Below, piece after piece: positions 1-8,957 of a stretch of 10,114 nt of DNA (position 1 is its first letter; every line of letters starts with the position of its first letter). Source of the DNA: Phoronis ovalis (lineage: Eukaryota; Phoronida; Phoronidae); NCBI GenBank assembly GCA_028565635.1, contig JAOXYB010067700.1, forward strand, positions 1-10,114, written 5' to 3'. Below the pieces are notes generated by a model, which saw only the letters and a program-made list of their open reading frames with translations, was not told the origin of the DNA and made no database searches. Position numbers and translations under genes: made by a program.

Positions 1-302
1 AGAATTGAATACAATATTCTAAGTGCGGTCTCACTAAACTTTTATATAATCGTACAATAATATCTTTACTTCTGAGCATTATATTTCTCTTAATCATTCC
101 TAAGATCTTGTTTGCCTTTTGCTGAAGCAACAGCACACTGCTTGGAAGGTTTCAGGGATTCGGTGACCATCACTCCTAGATCTTTTTCCTCTTTGGAAGT
201 CTCCAACCAACCATCTCTCATCTGGTATTCATAGCATGGGTTATTATATCCAAAATGCATAACCTTACATTTCTCCACAGTCACTTCCCAAATTGTCTTG
301 TA
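1..302 (-). mobile_element. Non-LTR retrotransposon reverse transcriptase fragment, decayed
   Basis: Read on the minus strand, this matches the C-terminal (thumb-side) part of the reverse transcriptase of a jockey/CR1-like LINE. Recognisable pieces in order are EKCKVMHFG and the NNP..EY stretch (about 270-230), KDLGVMV and KPS.QCA (about 190-140), then ILGMIKRNI and LVRPHLEYC in a second frame (about 115-10). The two halves are in different frames. The switch falls at the AAAA run (positions 117-120 on the plus strand) and fits a one-base insertion; in the first frame a stop follows within ten codons. On the 5' side a stop codon (312-314) ends the similarity; on the 3' side the copy runs off the window edge. 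It is therefore a dead, 5'-truncated copy. The family name rests on motif recognition only; RTE or L2 relatives are not excluded. Confidence 0.85.
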
Positions 303-327
303 AAAGTTGCTCTAAGACTATTACTAT

Positions 328-345
328 TATATATATATATATATA
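328..345. repeat. (TA)9 microsatellite
   Basis: Nine uninterrupted TA dinucleotides lie 25 bp beyond the recognisable end of the retrotransposon fragment. It is a simple repeat with no inferred function. Confidence 0.9.
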
Positions 346-582
346 CCTAGGATATATAAAGAGTTTTACATATGCTAGTATATACGTAGGCCTACTATTT
401 GCCGAACAATCGTGCAGTGAAAGTATTGAAATAATGACCTTGGGCTATCATTATTCATAATCATTGGCAGTTGAAAAGTGCTTTTTACGGATTAAACAAC
501 AAGATTAAAAAGGAAAACGCAGAATAACAAACTTACTTGCCAAACGGCTTTTCTTATCTGTTTATTACATCACCATTTAATT
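346..582. other. Non-coding spacer, nothing recognised
   Basis: AT-rich sequence between the retrotransposon fragment and the upstream region of the first gene. I see no coding similarity, RNA gene or repeat unit here. Confidence 0.6.
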
Positions 583-646
583 ACCTGCTTATGTCATGAA
601 AATTATAAGTGTTGACCTGTTTATGTCATGAAAATTATAAATGTTG
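583..646. repeat. Two-copy tandem repeat, 32-bp unit
   Basis: Positions 583-614 and 615-646 are adjacent copies of one 32-bp unit containing TTATGTCATGAAAATTATAA in the second copy. They differ at two positions (C588/T620 and G609/A641), so 30 of 32 bases agree. The repeat sits about 310 bp upstream of the start codon of the MCUR1/CCDC90B-family gene and ends just before a palindrome at 654-676. It looks like a recent local duplication; whether it adds a regulatory site is unknown. Confidence 0.93.
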
Positions 647-653
647 GCTCAAT

Positions 654-676
654 GTTTACCATTGCCATTGGTAAAC
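654..676. promoter_or_regulatory. Palindrome with paired forkhead-like sites
   Basis: GTTTACCA (654-661) and its exact reverse complement TGGTAAAC (669-676) flank a 7-nt spacer. The left arm with T653 gives TGTTTAC, the forkhead-factor core, and the right arm gives the same core without its outer T. It lies about 290 bp before the start codon at 958. The palindrome is seen directly; forkhead binding is inferred. Confidence 0.4.
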
Positions 677-884
677 TTACCTTTTGCTGACTGAATGAGA
701 ATCTTTTGGTTTCGAGCTCAATGTTTCTGAACTTTTCCCCGAAGCGGCAGCAACAGCAGGATCTAAATTTTGACTTGACATGATAGAGAGGTATTCTAGA
801 AAGCAATCTACAGAACAATTTAAAAAATATGTTTAGCTGCCGTAAGTTTGTAAAATTTAAAAGCCTTCTATAGGTCACAATCAG

Positions 885-889
885 CCAAT
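885..889 (+). promoter_or_regulatory. CCAAT box of the MCUR1/CCDC90B-family gene
   Basis: AGCCAATCG (883-891) fits the NF-Y consensus RRCCAATSR and lies about 70 bp upstream of the ATG at 958. If it is a true promoter CCAAT box, the 5' untranslated leader is very short. No TATA box is obvious at a matching distance. Confidence 0.4.
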
Positions 890-957
890 CGAAACTCGAG
901 TTTAAAATCTTATTGCCTCATCTTGAAACTGTCCTAAAGAGGTCACCGCTTTTCAAG

Positions 958-3900
958 ATGTCTGCGCCCGTGAATTTATTTTTGAGAACTGCCTGCAGAT
1001 CTGTTTCAAATATTTGTAACCGTGCTGACCATATTCCGGGTAACTTAATATCATACAGAAGCTATTTGACGAATGCATCATGTAAGTCCGCTTTTTATTA
1101 ATTCATCAAAAAGTTGTTTTAAAACAAAAAAGTCAATATTAGACAATAATCTAATGATTCTAATGTGCTTTCTCTTTCTATAGAGTATAGTATAACTTAA
1201 TATTCTTAATAATAATATGGCTATAAAGTATAAGTATAATATATGAAACAGGTCACTACTGTACAGTACACTATTCTTTTCCCATTCAAATCAATGGAAA
1301 ACCACTGCCATACATTGATCACAGTTTTTAAATTCAAAATTTCCCGAATTTCACATCATGCACTGGTGTGAACATAATCAATATTAATATCCTACGCTAA
1401 GTAAGTGACTAACTTGCAGTCACATTTTCGTGCAACCTTGACAGTCTTCAATGGTCAGTCTTGTTATTTCACACTTTTTGTAAACAACCATTACCATTAC
1501 ACTACGCTCATGCAGGCAGTCAAAATAGACCCAATAAAATGTCCCCAGATTTTCCTGTATTAAACATATTCCAAACACTTTTAATCATCCTCTGACTCCC
1601 ACAGCTATCAGCTTCCCAACACATCACAAAAACAAGCCAATGTTGTCCAGAAAGAGAAAAAAAATCTTAAAGTTAATACGCAAGGTCTATTTTCATATCC
1701 AGGGGGAGCCGAAATAGTGTAACCGAGCCAGGTGAAACCTCAAGGCGAGCTCACTCGGAAGCTTGGATGCTTATATTAATATCCCAACTGCTTGTAGCAC
1801 ATAAAGTCATGCGTTTGTGTTCGTCTTTTAATTAATGACATCACATATTTCTTGAGTCACTAGCTCTGCTGTCTGCTAAGAAATAAAAATTGCCAACAAT
1901 TCGGTTTTATATATTAACTTGCAATTGAAATAGGTTTAATAGTGGTATGCTGGGTGCTGGCATATTAAAAGAAATGGAAAAACCTGTAAAGCCCAAAAAG
2001 CTCAATAAATAATGTAGGTATTACCAGGGCACATAAGATTTTGTTACTATGTAAATTGTTACAAATGAAACAAAAAGCTTGGACTAACAGATGGAATTCT
2101 GATTGTAGGTATGTCATACTCCAGTACGTCAACATAATGTTATGTACGCATACATGTTATGTAAGAGCTTGCTATAATCCACCTAGTGGATATAAAACAA
2201 CTGTTCCTACAAAGTGCTAGCCAAGCAAATGAAGTTCCTCACTTTCGTTTCTGAAAGCCATAAGAAAATTAGAGGAATTACAGTTTGTTATAATTGGTAA
2301 ATAAAGGGAAATTGCCCGGTTCGCACTTTTTATCTTTTTGTATGATTTATTCCAAACTATACATGTAAAACAGTAAGAAAGTATTGAGCTAAACCCAGGA
2401 CTAAGTACTAGCGATGTCTGACTGTAGATTGTGTTGGGCAAATTAAGTTGAGAAGGCAATGAAAAAATAACACATTATGAGCACAAGTTAGAAAATGATA
2501 TTATAAAGTAAATAATTGTTTTAACTCTTCTCTTAGACAGAACATCTGCATCACAGCAGGTCTCTTCTTCTGATGCCAGACCAGTTGATGTGGCTCCTAG
2601 CAAGAAACAGTTCTTTTTTGATACACATGCACTAGTTAAGTACTTGGAAGGGTCAGGTTAGTTGATTTGTCATCTTCTCTGCATCTTTGTAAGAAGTAGA
2701 AGAATTATAATCACTATTTTAAAAGAAATTTAATCAATTTTTGTCTGTCTGTTGAGTTCAAATGCATGAAATTTGAGCACACTTTTATATTAGCCGCGTT
2801 TTAAAAATATTAAATACGTCAACATTTAACCAAAAGTCACATGTTGTATGTTGCATGCACTTGACAGACGAAAACTGGTCATTTCACAGTTATACGTCCA
2901 AGAGAATACAAGTAGTGTGGTCGACTGGTGCCTCATGTCTGGGGTCTTGTTTTAGATAACATTCGATATTAGATAATTTCTCATCATATCAGTGCTTGTT
3001 TTACACGTTTAACTTCAAGTCATTGGATAAAAACACAAAATTCAATCTTGAAAATTAATAAAATTACGGTTTTTATTATATTTTGACTATTTGCAGTTTT
3101 CATACAAAAATATGTTATTAATGCATAATTATATTATTTTAACGAATTAATTTATTTAATACAGGTTTCACTACAGAACAAGCTGAAGGTATGGCAGATG
3201 CTCTAATGGAGATCATGAATAGTCATACTGATAATCAGCAAAAAAAATTTGTGACAAAGGCACAGCAAGAAGTTACAGTGCAACAAGTCATGTCACATAT
3301 AGCCTCGATAAAGAAAGACATGGTCATTTTGGAGAAAAGCGAGTTTTCAATGTTAAGGAATGAAACTGAAGTATGTATATCTGAAATGTAAACAATTTCT
3401 TGTTTATCAAAGTTGCCTTTGAATAATCCAGTTCCAAAATATGTTTTGGTATATATACATTAATGACCACATTCCTAAAGGATAAAAAGAAATAAATTTA
3501 AGAGGGACTTTAAGTATTCAATTTTGTCTATTTTTTACTTTTGAAAACTTGATAAAACCATTGGAATACTGGATAAAACCTCTTTATAAACTTAACAAAA
3601 TATACTTTCTGCTTTTAAGAAACTTCACATAGAATTGACACAGCTGAGAACAACAATGAAGGATGAACTAGCTAATATGCATGGTAGAATGACACTTGAT
3701 ATTAATTTAGAGAGGGGACGGGCCAAAGATGATGTAAGTTAAGCTCAAAATGTCTTGATTCTATTTAGAAATACTGTTTTCAGTAAAATAAAGAGCACTC
3801 CAAAATACCTAAAAGTCCAAATGATATAAATTATCGTGAACCCAATTCTTTTAATACAAAAAAACAGCTTGCTTGAGGGCTTTGAATCAACCCAATGAGA

Positions 3901-5052
3901 ACGTTGTTGTGCCAGTTGATTATATTTTCTAAAATTGTCATAAAATCTCTTTCTTTTATAAAATATTATTATGTTAAGGGGTATTGTATATTTTTATCAA
4001 TTATTAAGCCTCAAAATTCTCATTTTTTTAGCTAATTTTAGAAGCATCCGTAATTATATTTGATATAAAAATAAAAGAGAAATTGGAATAAGAAAAAATT
4101 TGAGATTGATATGACAATGAAACATTATTATCCCAGTAGGTAAAGACTGTTTGATATACATGTTAAAACCTCCAAAATATGATTACTCACTGTGCAACAT
4201 CAAACTTTAAAGACAATATACCAATTGTTCTAGGAACATTTGGGTTTGGGAATAGTGGCACCACCAAGTGCTTGCAAGTAGTCTGTTGCATAGGGAAGAT
4301 ATCACATTTGATTCCACATTTTACGAATGAGCGCACTGTCACAATTCTCCATAGCATATGAAGAATTTTGGGAACATTTGGATTTGTGACTAGTGGCACC
4401 ACCAAGTGCTTGTAAATAGTCTACAATTGGCACTTGAATATAGAGGGAACTTCGTTACTATGTATTTTATAATTTCAGCATGCTGCCAATGAGAAAAATT
4501 TATCCAGACTAGACAACAAAGTAAATACAGAGGCAGCAAATCTGCGAACAGTTTTTGAACAGTATAGAAATGACACTATTAAATATTCAGTAGGTAAGAA
4601 ATCGGGAAGCTCACAAATTTTATTATTCTAGCTACTGAAGTTTTATTTTAGATTTTCAAATTCTTGTAGTTGATTTTTAACTGTGACTGAAACAGATATG
4701 TAGTTTCAATTTTTTAGTTTGTGTTTTATGAAAAACTTCAAGGTCAATAACTTCCATTATAATGTAATCGGTGTTGTTGACAAGCAACTTGGAGAGGGGG
4801 AAGTAATAGCCTGGAGTAAGCAGTAATTGTGCCTTTGCTACAAAATTATAAGGGTTTCAAATTGTTGGTAAAAAGTCATCCTTGTGGCTATGCAGTAAAA
4901 TGGTTTGTGAACAATGAACCTCACACTGCATTTACCAAAAGCAGCGTCGCAACTGTTATTTCATGTTGTGCTACCATTTTAAAAATTATTTTTTAGGCGC
5001 TGTTCTGTCATGTTTAACAGTCGCACTGGGTTTCTATAGGTTATGGGCATAA
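958..5052 (+). CDS. CCDC90B: MCUR1/CCDC90B-family mitochondrial inner-membrane coiled-coil protein, six exons
   Basis: Coding exons are 958-1081, 2537-2656, 3165-3370, 3620-3733, 4479-4593 and 4997-5052, all with GT-AG introns (phases 1, 1, 0, 0, 1); together they give 735 nt and 244 residues. Residues 1 to about 45 are rich in Arg and Ser and nearly free of acidic residues, as in a mitochondrial presequence. The family head domain starts near FFFDTHALVKYLE (67-79). Next come QQEVTVQQVMSHI and KKDMVILEKSEF, then a coiled coil with LDINLERGR. The protein ends in a single membrane segment and the family signature VALGFYRLW (235-243). The family supports mitochondrial calcium uniporter function or respiratory-complex assembly (known of MCUR1, less clear for CCDC90B). 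Length is nearer CCDC90B (about 250) than MCUR1 (about 360); the copy may predate the vertebrate split, so the symbol is tentative. The ATG is the first in frame after a stop at 871-873. The coiled coil before the last helix seems roughly 18 residues shorter than in the human proteins. Confidence 0.92.
1723..1758. repeat. GC-rich nested hairpin within intron 1
   Basis: CCGAG (1723-1727) pairs with CTCGG (1754-1758), CC (1728-1729) with GG (1744-1745), and AGGT (1730-1733) with ACCT (1737-1740) around a GAA loop. All pairings are nested, with unpaired CAA and CGAGCTCA on the 3' side. It stands out in an AT-rich intron. No tRNA A/B box or known structured RNA is recognised, so it may be chance or part of an old repeat. 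Confidence 0.3.
2177..2191. repeat. ATCCAC-CTA-GTGGAT palindrome, CTCF-like on the minus strand
   Basis: A 6-bp perfect stem surrounds CTA. The minus strand reads CCACTAGGTGGAT, one base from the vertebrate CTCF core CCACTAGGTGGC. The 9-mer ACCTAGTGG recurs at 6022-6030 and 6068-6076. Confidence 0.3.
2657..3164 (+). other. Intron 2 of the MCUR1/CCDC90B-family gene
   Basis: The donor is G|GTTAGT at 2657 and the acceptor ACAG ends at 3164; the split Gly codon (G+GT) gives the residue before FTTEQAE. The sequence is AT-rich and nothing else is recognised. Confidence 0.85.
3734..4478 (+). other. Intron 4 of the MCUR1/CCDC90B-family gene
   Basis: The donor is GAT|GTAAGT at 3734 and the acceptor ATTTCAG ends at 4478. 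It carries two copies of a 57-bp direct repeat (4228-4284 and 4366-4422). Human relatives have about 18 more residues at the corresponding junction. I looked for a small in-phase exon here coding for the missing heptads and found none. Overlapping open frames at 4179-4361 (+) and 4187-4405 (-) only reflect the repeat. Confidence 0.8.
4228..4422. repeat. Pair of 57-bp direct repeats, 138 bp apart
   Basis: Copies are 4228-4284 and 4366-4422. They share an identical core AGTGGCACCACCAAGTGCTT and differ at seven of 57 positions overall. The intervening 81 bp are not obviously repeated. It could be a partial tandem duplication or two remnants of one mobile element; no terminal repeats or target duplication are clear. 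Confidence 0.9.
4594..4996 (+). other. Intron 5 of the MCUR1/CCDC90B-family gene
   Basis: The donor is G|GTAAGA at 4594 and the acceptor ATTTTTTAG ends at 4996; the split Gly codon falls inside the C-terminal membrane segment. No feature is recognised inside. Confidence 0.85.
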
Positions 5053-5613
5053 GCTGCTGTGTTGTGTAAGTGACTAAATGATATAGGCAAGATAAGTAAC
5101 TATGTGTTGGATATTTTGTATACACACTTTACATGCATTAACTTTGAGAGTGAAACTACGGGCTGAACATAAAAAAGATGACAACGTATGTTGGCTGTAT
5201 TAACTCAGATTTTTTTTCTCTGAAAATGTCTGTGTAATCAGCAAAGACTGCTTATAAAAAAATATTGTACTATCAGAAAATATAACGCTATTTATTTTTT
5301 ATTGCAATTTATTCCAGAAAATTTAGTTTTCATTTAACATTAGTTCTTTGAGTCATGCATATATATATTCTGGAATAGTCACCTGATCAAAATGTTGCTT
5401 GTGCGTATGTACACACCTTGAGTATTATACACTTGGATAACATCTGAACTTATCTTGATAACAATATGCAACCTTGATTATATATACATTAAAGTAAAAT
5501 TATATAACTCCTTTTCTGTGATATACATATAGTTTCAGATTCTGATAATTTTATTATCAGTTTTAAAGCAGTACAGTATAATTAAAACACAAAATTAACA
5601 CAGCACTGAGTAC

Positions 5614-5619
5614 AATAAA
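5614..5619 (+). terminator. Candidate poly(A) signal of the MCUR1/CCDC90B-family gene
   Basis: This is the first AATAAA after the stop codon at 5050-5052, giving a 3' untranslated region of about 580 nt. A second AATAAA lies at 5703-5708. Weaker ATTAAA variants at 5488-5493 and 5581-5586 could be used instead. Confidence 0.45.
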
Positions 5620-6018
5620 ATTTAAATTCAAACTCTTCCTTTGTATGTTTCCCAATTAATCATTTTTTGGCATCCTATTTCCTATATCACAGTCTTGTTT
5701 AAAATAAATTAAAACATCAAATAACTTATGTAACAAGAATAATATTTATTATCTTAGTTATCTGTTAGCTCATAAACAACTGTTTTAAAATTACAAATGG
5801 TAGAAAAAGTTTCTGTGAACGGTATAATATGTAGTTTAATACTAATCAGCATTATCCATTGCACCCATACCAAAAAGCTCTACATTATTGATGTTGGGGG
5901 TCCCTTAAAGTTAAGCATATTGGCAACCTCTATGAATTTTACAACTTGTCAGTGTAAAGGTATCTAAGCACTTTACCTTAGTGAAATTCCATGTCATCTA
6001 CCTTTTTCAGTAAAGAAA

Positions 6019-6033
6019 TGCCACCTAGTGGCA
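6019..6033 (-). promoter_or_regulatory. CTCF-like palindromic site between convergent genes
   Basis: TGCCAC (6019-6024) and GTGGCA (6028-6033) form a perfect inverted repeat around CTA. The minus strand reads TGCCACTAGGTGGCA, which contains a full match to the vertebrate CTCF core (CCACTAGGTGGCA). It lies downstream of the F-box gene's poly(A) signal. Binding is inferred and assumes the host has a CTCF with the conserved zinc fingers. Confidence 0.4.
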
Positions 6034-6173
6034 ATTTTCTTCCACTCAGTTTCAGATAAAATTGATTACCTAGTGGACCTCAGTTAACATATAACTCCAT
6101 CAATGCATGAAGACTTAAAAACAGAATATTGGTCCTATATAGTACTTTGACATGTATAATGATAATCTTATTC

Positions 6174-6183
6174 TTTATTTATT
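6174..6183 (-). terminator. Overlapping poly(A) signals of the F-box/LRR gene
   Basis: On the minus strand this reads AATAAATAAA, two overlapping AATAAA hexamers starting about 35 nt after the stop codon (6219-6221). It implies a very short 3' untranslated region with cleavage near 6145-6165. Confidence 0.7.
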
Positions 6184-6218
6184 AATCTAATATTTCTGAA
6201 ATTAATCATAGTCATACT

Positions 6219-8957
6219 TTAAACATATCGTTTCAGTACTGTCTGTACAAGTGGTAATTTTTGTTCTAGCATTTCTACACAGCCGACTGTAATCCCACCG
6301 CACATACTAACATCTAGCTGCTTTAACCTCTGACATTCTAATAATCCCCACAAGCCTCTATCTGTGACTAAATCGCAACTTGAAATATTTAGTGCTGCTA
6401 AACGAGGTAGTTTCTTACCTACTGCTATAAGAGCATTATCAGTAATTTGACGGCATTGAGCGATGGATAGCGACTCAATACTAGGATTATTTGAAGCAAT
6501 AGCTATAATGCTTTCATCAGTCAATTCGTGGCACAAACTAAGATCTAAGTGTTGCAACTCTGGAAAATTTATTGCATGAACAATGCCAGCATCTGTTAAT
6601 CTAGAGCATGCTTTCATATCTAATGACCTTAAAGTTTTTATGTTGCTTAAACTATATACAGGTTTGTCACTTTGTTTCATTCTTTCATTCATTTCATCAA
6701 CTGAGACCTTCTTAGGTTTCTCCTCAATATAAATCAATGGCTTTGAGAACACTGGAACATTACTATATAACCTAGAACACCTACAGTTGCTATGGTGAGG
6801 TTCATGATGAAGATCTTCAAGTGGAACAGTATCAACTAACCCTACAATACCTAAATCAGTAAGTTCCTTATTGAATGCAATTCTAAATGACTGAAGCTTT
6901 CTTAAGGTAGAAGACATAGCTTGAACACTAATGTTAGTCAGGTGAAAACAAGAACCTAAATCTAATGTAAGGAGCTGCGGCAAAAATTTACAAAGAGACA
7001 CCACTAGTTTGTCACTTATGCCACTACAACAGTTTAAATTAAGTGATGTTAAGTTAGGCAGAGTACTGCTACATATCCCTTCAATAAGCCCTAAAGCTGT
7101 TAACTGATGGCAAGCAGATAGATTAACAGATTTTATGTTATGCATAGCATGAAAACCAGCAACTGATTTGTTAGTCACGTGTCGACAACTTTCAAATGAC
7201 AAGCTTTCAATTTTCTTTAAATATTTAGAAGCAGCAATGGCTGATGCGTCTGTTAGGTCGGTACAGAATGCTAAATCTAACACCTTGACATTGGCTTGTT
7301 TTTTACAGAATTCCGCAACACCTACATCACTAATTTCTTTACAAGATACTAAAGATAACTCTTCTATCTGCAAATCTGGCACTTCGGCAAGCTCTACCAG
7401 TGACCCATCCCCAATAGATGTCCTACTTAAATTGAGACCTTTTAATTTGGTAGCTTGTTTGTTAATAAACGTCAAGATGTTGTCAAAAGTAAGTACAGCT
7501 GTACTTGCCCGCCTTGTACCAGATATTGGGTAATATGCGCCAGAATTAAACACAACTTGGCAAGATGCAATGGCTATTTTCTCCACATTCTTACAAACAG
7601 ATACCATTCGGTTGAAAGTGGCATCAGACAGATACCTTATCCCAGACAAATTCAAGTTGGTGATATTCTTCAGGGTTTCTTGAAGGTTTGCAACATCATC
7701 AGCATTATCCAGAAGTTTGCCAGACATAAACAAACAGTTGCAGCTGCTCAGATTCAGACTGGTCAAATTCGGACACTGAGATATAAAACTAATAAATGTT
7801 TTTTCAGTGATATCAGATCCTTTAAGTGACAAGGACTGCAGATGTTCCCCTAAATAATGGCATGTTTGAAGGACGAGTTCTTTTGCTTTCAGTGATCCAT
7901 CAAGATCACTCAAAACTAGGTGTGGCGTTTTTCGTCTAGCAAGTCCAGCAATTGGCTCTGTACGTGTAGTTGCTGCAAAGAAGGTGACCAGAGTCTGCTT
8001 CTGAAGTATCGGATCAAGTGATGCTTCATGCCACTGTTTACAAACCAAGGAGGCATCTTTTCTATCTGCCACATTCAGAAAGGTCAATATGTGAGTGACC
8101 ACCTGTGATAAAAGTAATAACATTAAAGTACTCTGTATATGTCAAAAATGAAAACTGGCTATACACCTAATATGAATCAGTACATTTCTCAGAGTTCCTC
8201 ACAAAAAATGTCAAAATCTGGACAGGAATTTAATGTAATAAAACAGCTCTCTCATTAGTTGAATTCAGACAGGTAAATCTACAAATTCCTACCCAGATTT
8301 TTTTTATTATAAAAATTCAATATTTGGATTCTGTTTTACTTAAAGTTATAACATAATGGAGTAAATTGTTTATCCAGTACCCGGCAAGCAGTACTTGATA
8401 TTTAAATAAAGATTAAGATTTCCTATTCCTGAAACAAAATTTTAATTGACATCGTCATTCTAGTTGGCAATTTCATAACAATATTACATTATGTATAGTG
8501 ATGTGTAGTGTCATAAGTGGTTAGTACCATGCTGAAAGTTGACACATCTCACATGACAAGAGGCCCAGGTGACTGTTATGAGTCAATGATGAGTAATCAT
8601 ATTTTAGTTCCTCTACAAGTATTATAGATTCCATTGTGCTGTTTTTCATAATCCCTGATGTTTGCATACATAAAGAAATTGAACTCAAAAGTGTCACTGT
8701 TATTCTTGCAACACACTCGTCATTCACTCAATTTTAAAAAAATATAGTTGTCAACTCGATCTGTTCCGACAGCAGCAAATAAAAACAAAGGTTGTTAACT
8801 ACTGAATGGAACAATAACACACAATGAAACATAGTGTTCTTTTAAAACATGGATCACTTGGAATTTCAGACTTCAAACACAGATGAATTTCCCTTTAAGT
8901 AAAGCGAGATAAGAAAAAATAAAGCAGACTTACTTCTACTGGCAGCCTAGAAGCCAT
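6219..8957 (-). CDS. LRRC29: F-box/leucine-rich-repeat protein, LRRC29 (FBXL9)-like, two coding exons
   Basis: Exon 1 is 8957-8934 (eight codons, MASRLPVE, then GTAAGT) and exon 2 is 8102-6219 after an acceptor ending CACAG; the phase-0 join gives 635 residues. The join completes an F-box: LPVEVVTHILTFL (5-17) followed by LVCKQW (27-32). An ATG at 8121-8123 opens the same frame but lies in the intron and would lose the LP start of the F-box. From about residue 92 to the end run cysteine-type (AMN1-like) LRRs of the form L..L.L..C..ITD..L, broken at about 433-493 by a charged loop with HHEPHHSNCRC. The C-terminus (LDVSMCGGIT...LPLVQTVLKRYV) resembles the end of human LRRC29. FBXL proteins bind SKP1 through the F-box and recruit substrates with the LRRs in SCF ubiquitin ligases; the substrate is unknown. 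FBXL family confidence is high, the LRRC29 assignment moderate. Confidence 0.93.
8103..8933 (-). other. Single intron of the F-box/LRR gene
   Basis: The donor is GAA|GTAAGT (8933 downward) and the acceptor TTATCACAG ends at 8103. The interior is AT-rich without recognised repeats. A minus-strand open frame at 8521-8727 shows no family features and is treated as chance. Confidence 0.85.

Larger units (their letters stand above)
1082..2536 (+). other. Intron 1 of the MCUR1/CCDC90B-family gene
   Basis: The donor is T|GTAAGT at 1082 and the acceptor CTTCTCTTAG ends at 2536. A second AG at 2539-2540 would give an in-frame TAA with the T carried over from exon 1, so 2537 is the exon start. Apart from a GC-richer hairpin (1723-1758) and a CCACCTAGTGG palindrome (2177-2191), the intron is AT-rich and I recognise no gene or transposon in it. 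The open frame at 2217-2459 on the minus strand has no family features. Confidence 0.85.
5053..6218. other. Convergent intergenic region and 3' untranslated sequences
   Basis: This lies between the tail-to-tail MCUR1/CCDC90B-family gene and the F-box/LRR gene. It is very AT-rich from 5200 to 5800 and holds poly(A) signals for both genes. At 5999-6084 there is a diverged local duplication: two blocks each begin TTTCAG, contain ACCTAGTGG and end CTCAG. I see no further coding sequence. Confidence 0.7.

Noticed and set aside
621-878. 85-codon minus-strand open frame upstream of the first gene
   Set aside because: It overlaps the promoter, has no recognisable domain, and its composition looks like chance AT-rich translation.
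913-957. Upstream extension of the MCUR1/CCDC90B-family start
   Set aside because: The frame is open back to a stop at 871-873 but holds no ATG before 958; position 913 is TTG.
2217-2459. 80-codon minus-strand open frame in intron 1
   Set aside because: No family similarity, no splice or start support, and it lies antisense inside a well-defined intron.
2537-2540. Alternative acceptor at 2540 for exon 2
   Set aside because: It would join the T from exon 1 to AA and create an immediate stop; the acceptor at 2536 keeps the frame.
4179-4405. Overlapping open frames on both strands in intron 4
   Set aside because: Both simply translate the 57-bp direct repeat; the repeated peptide is a by-product.
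7168-7829. Two plus-strand open frames of about 120 codons
   Set aside because: They are antisense to the leucine-rich-repeat exon, whose regular repeats explain the lack of stops.
8103-8123. ATG at 8121-8123 as the F-box protein start
   Set aside because: It gives MLLLLSQ and loses the LP-E start of the F-box; those bases read as a normal intron end (TTATCACAG) and exon 1 at 8934-8957 completes the domain in phase.
8521-8727. 68-codon minus-strand open frame in the F-box gene intron
   Set aside because: No domain, no conserved motif, and it is bypassed by the clear exon 1 to exon 2 splice.
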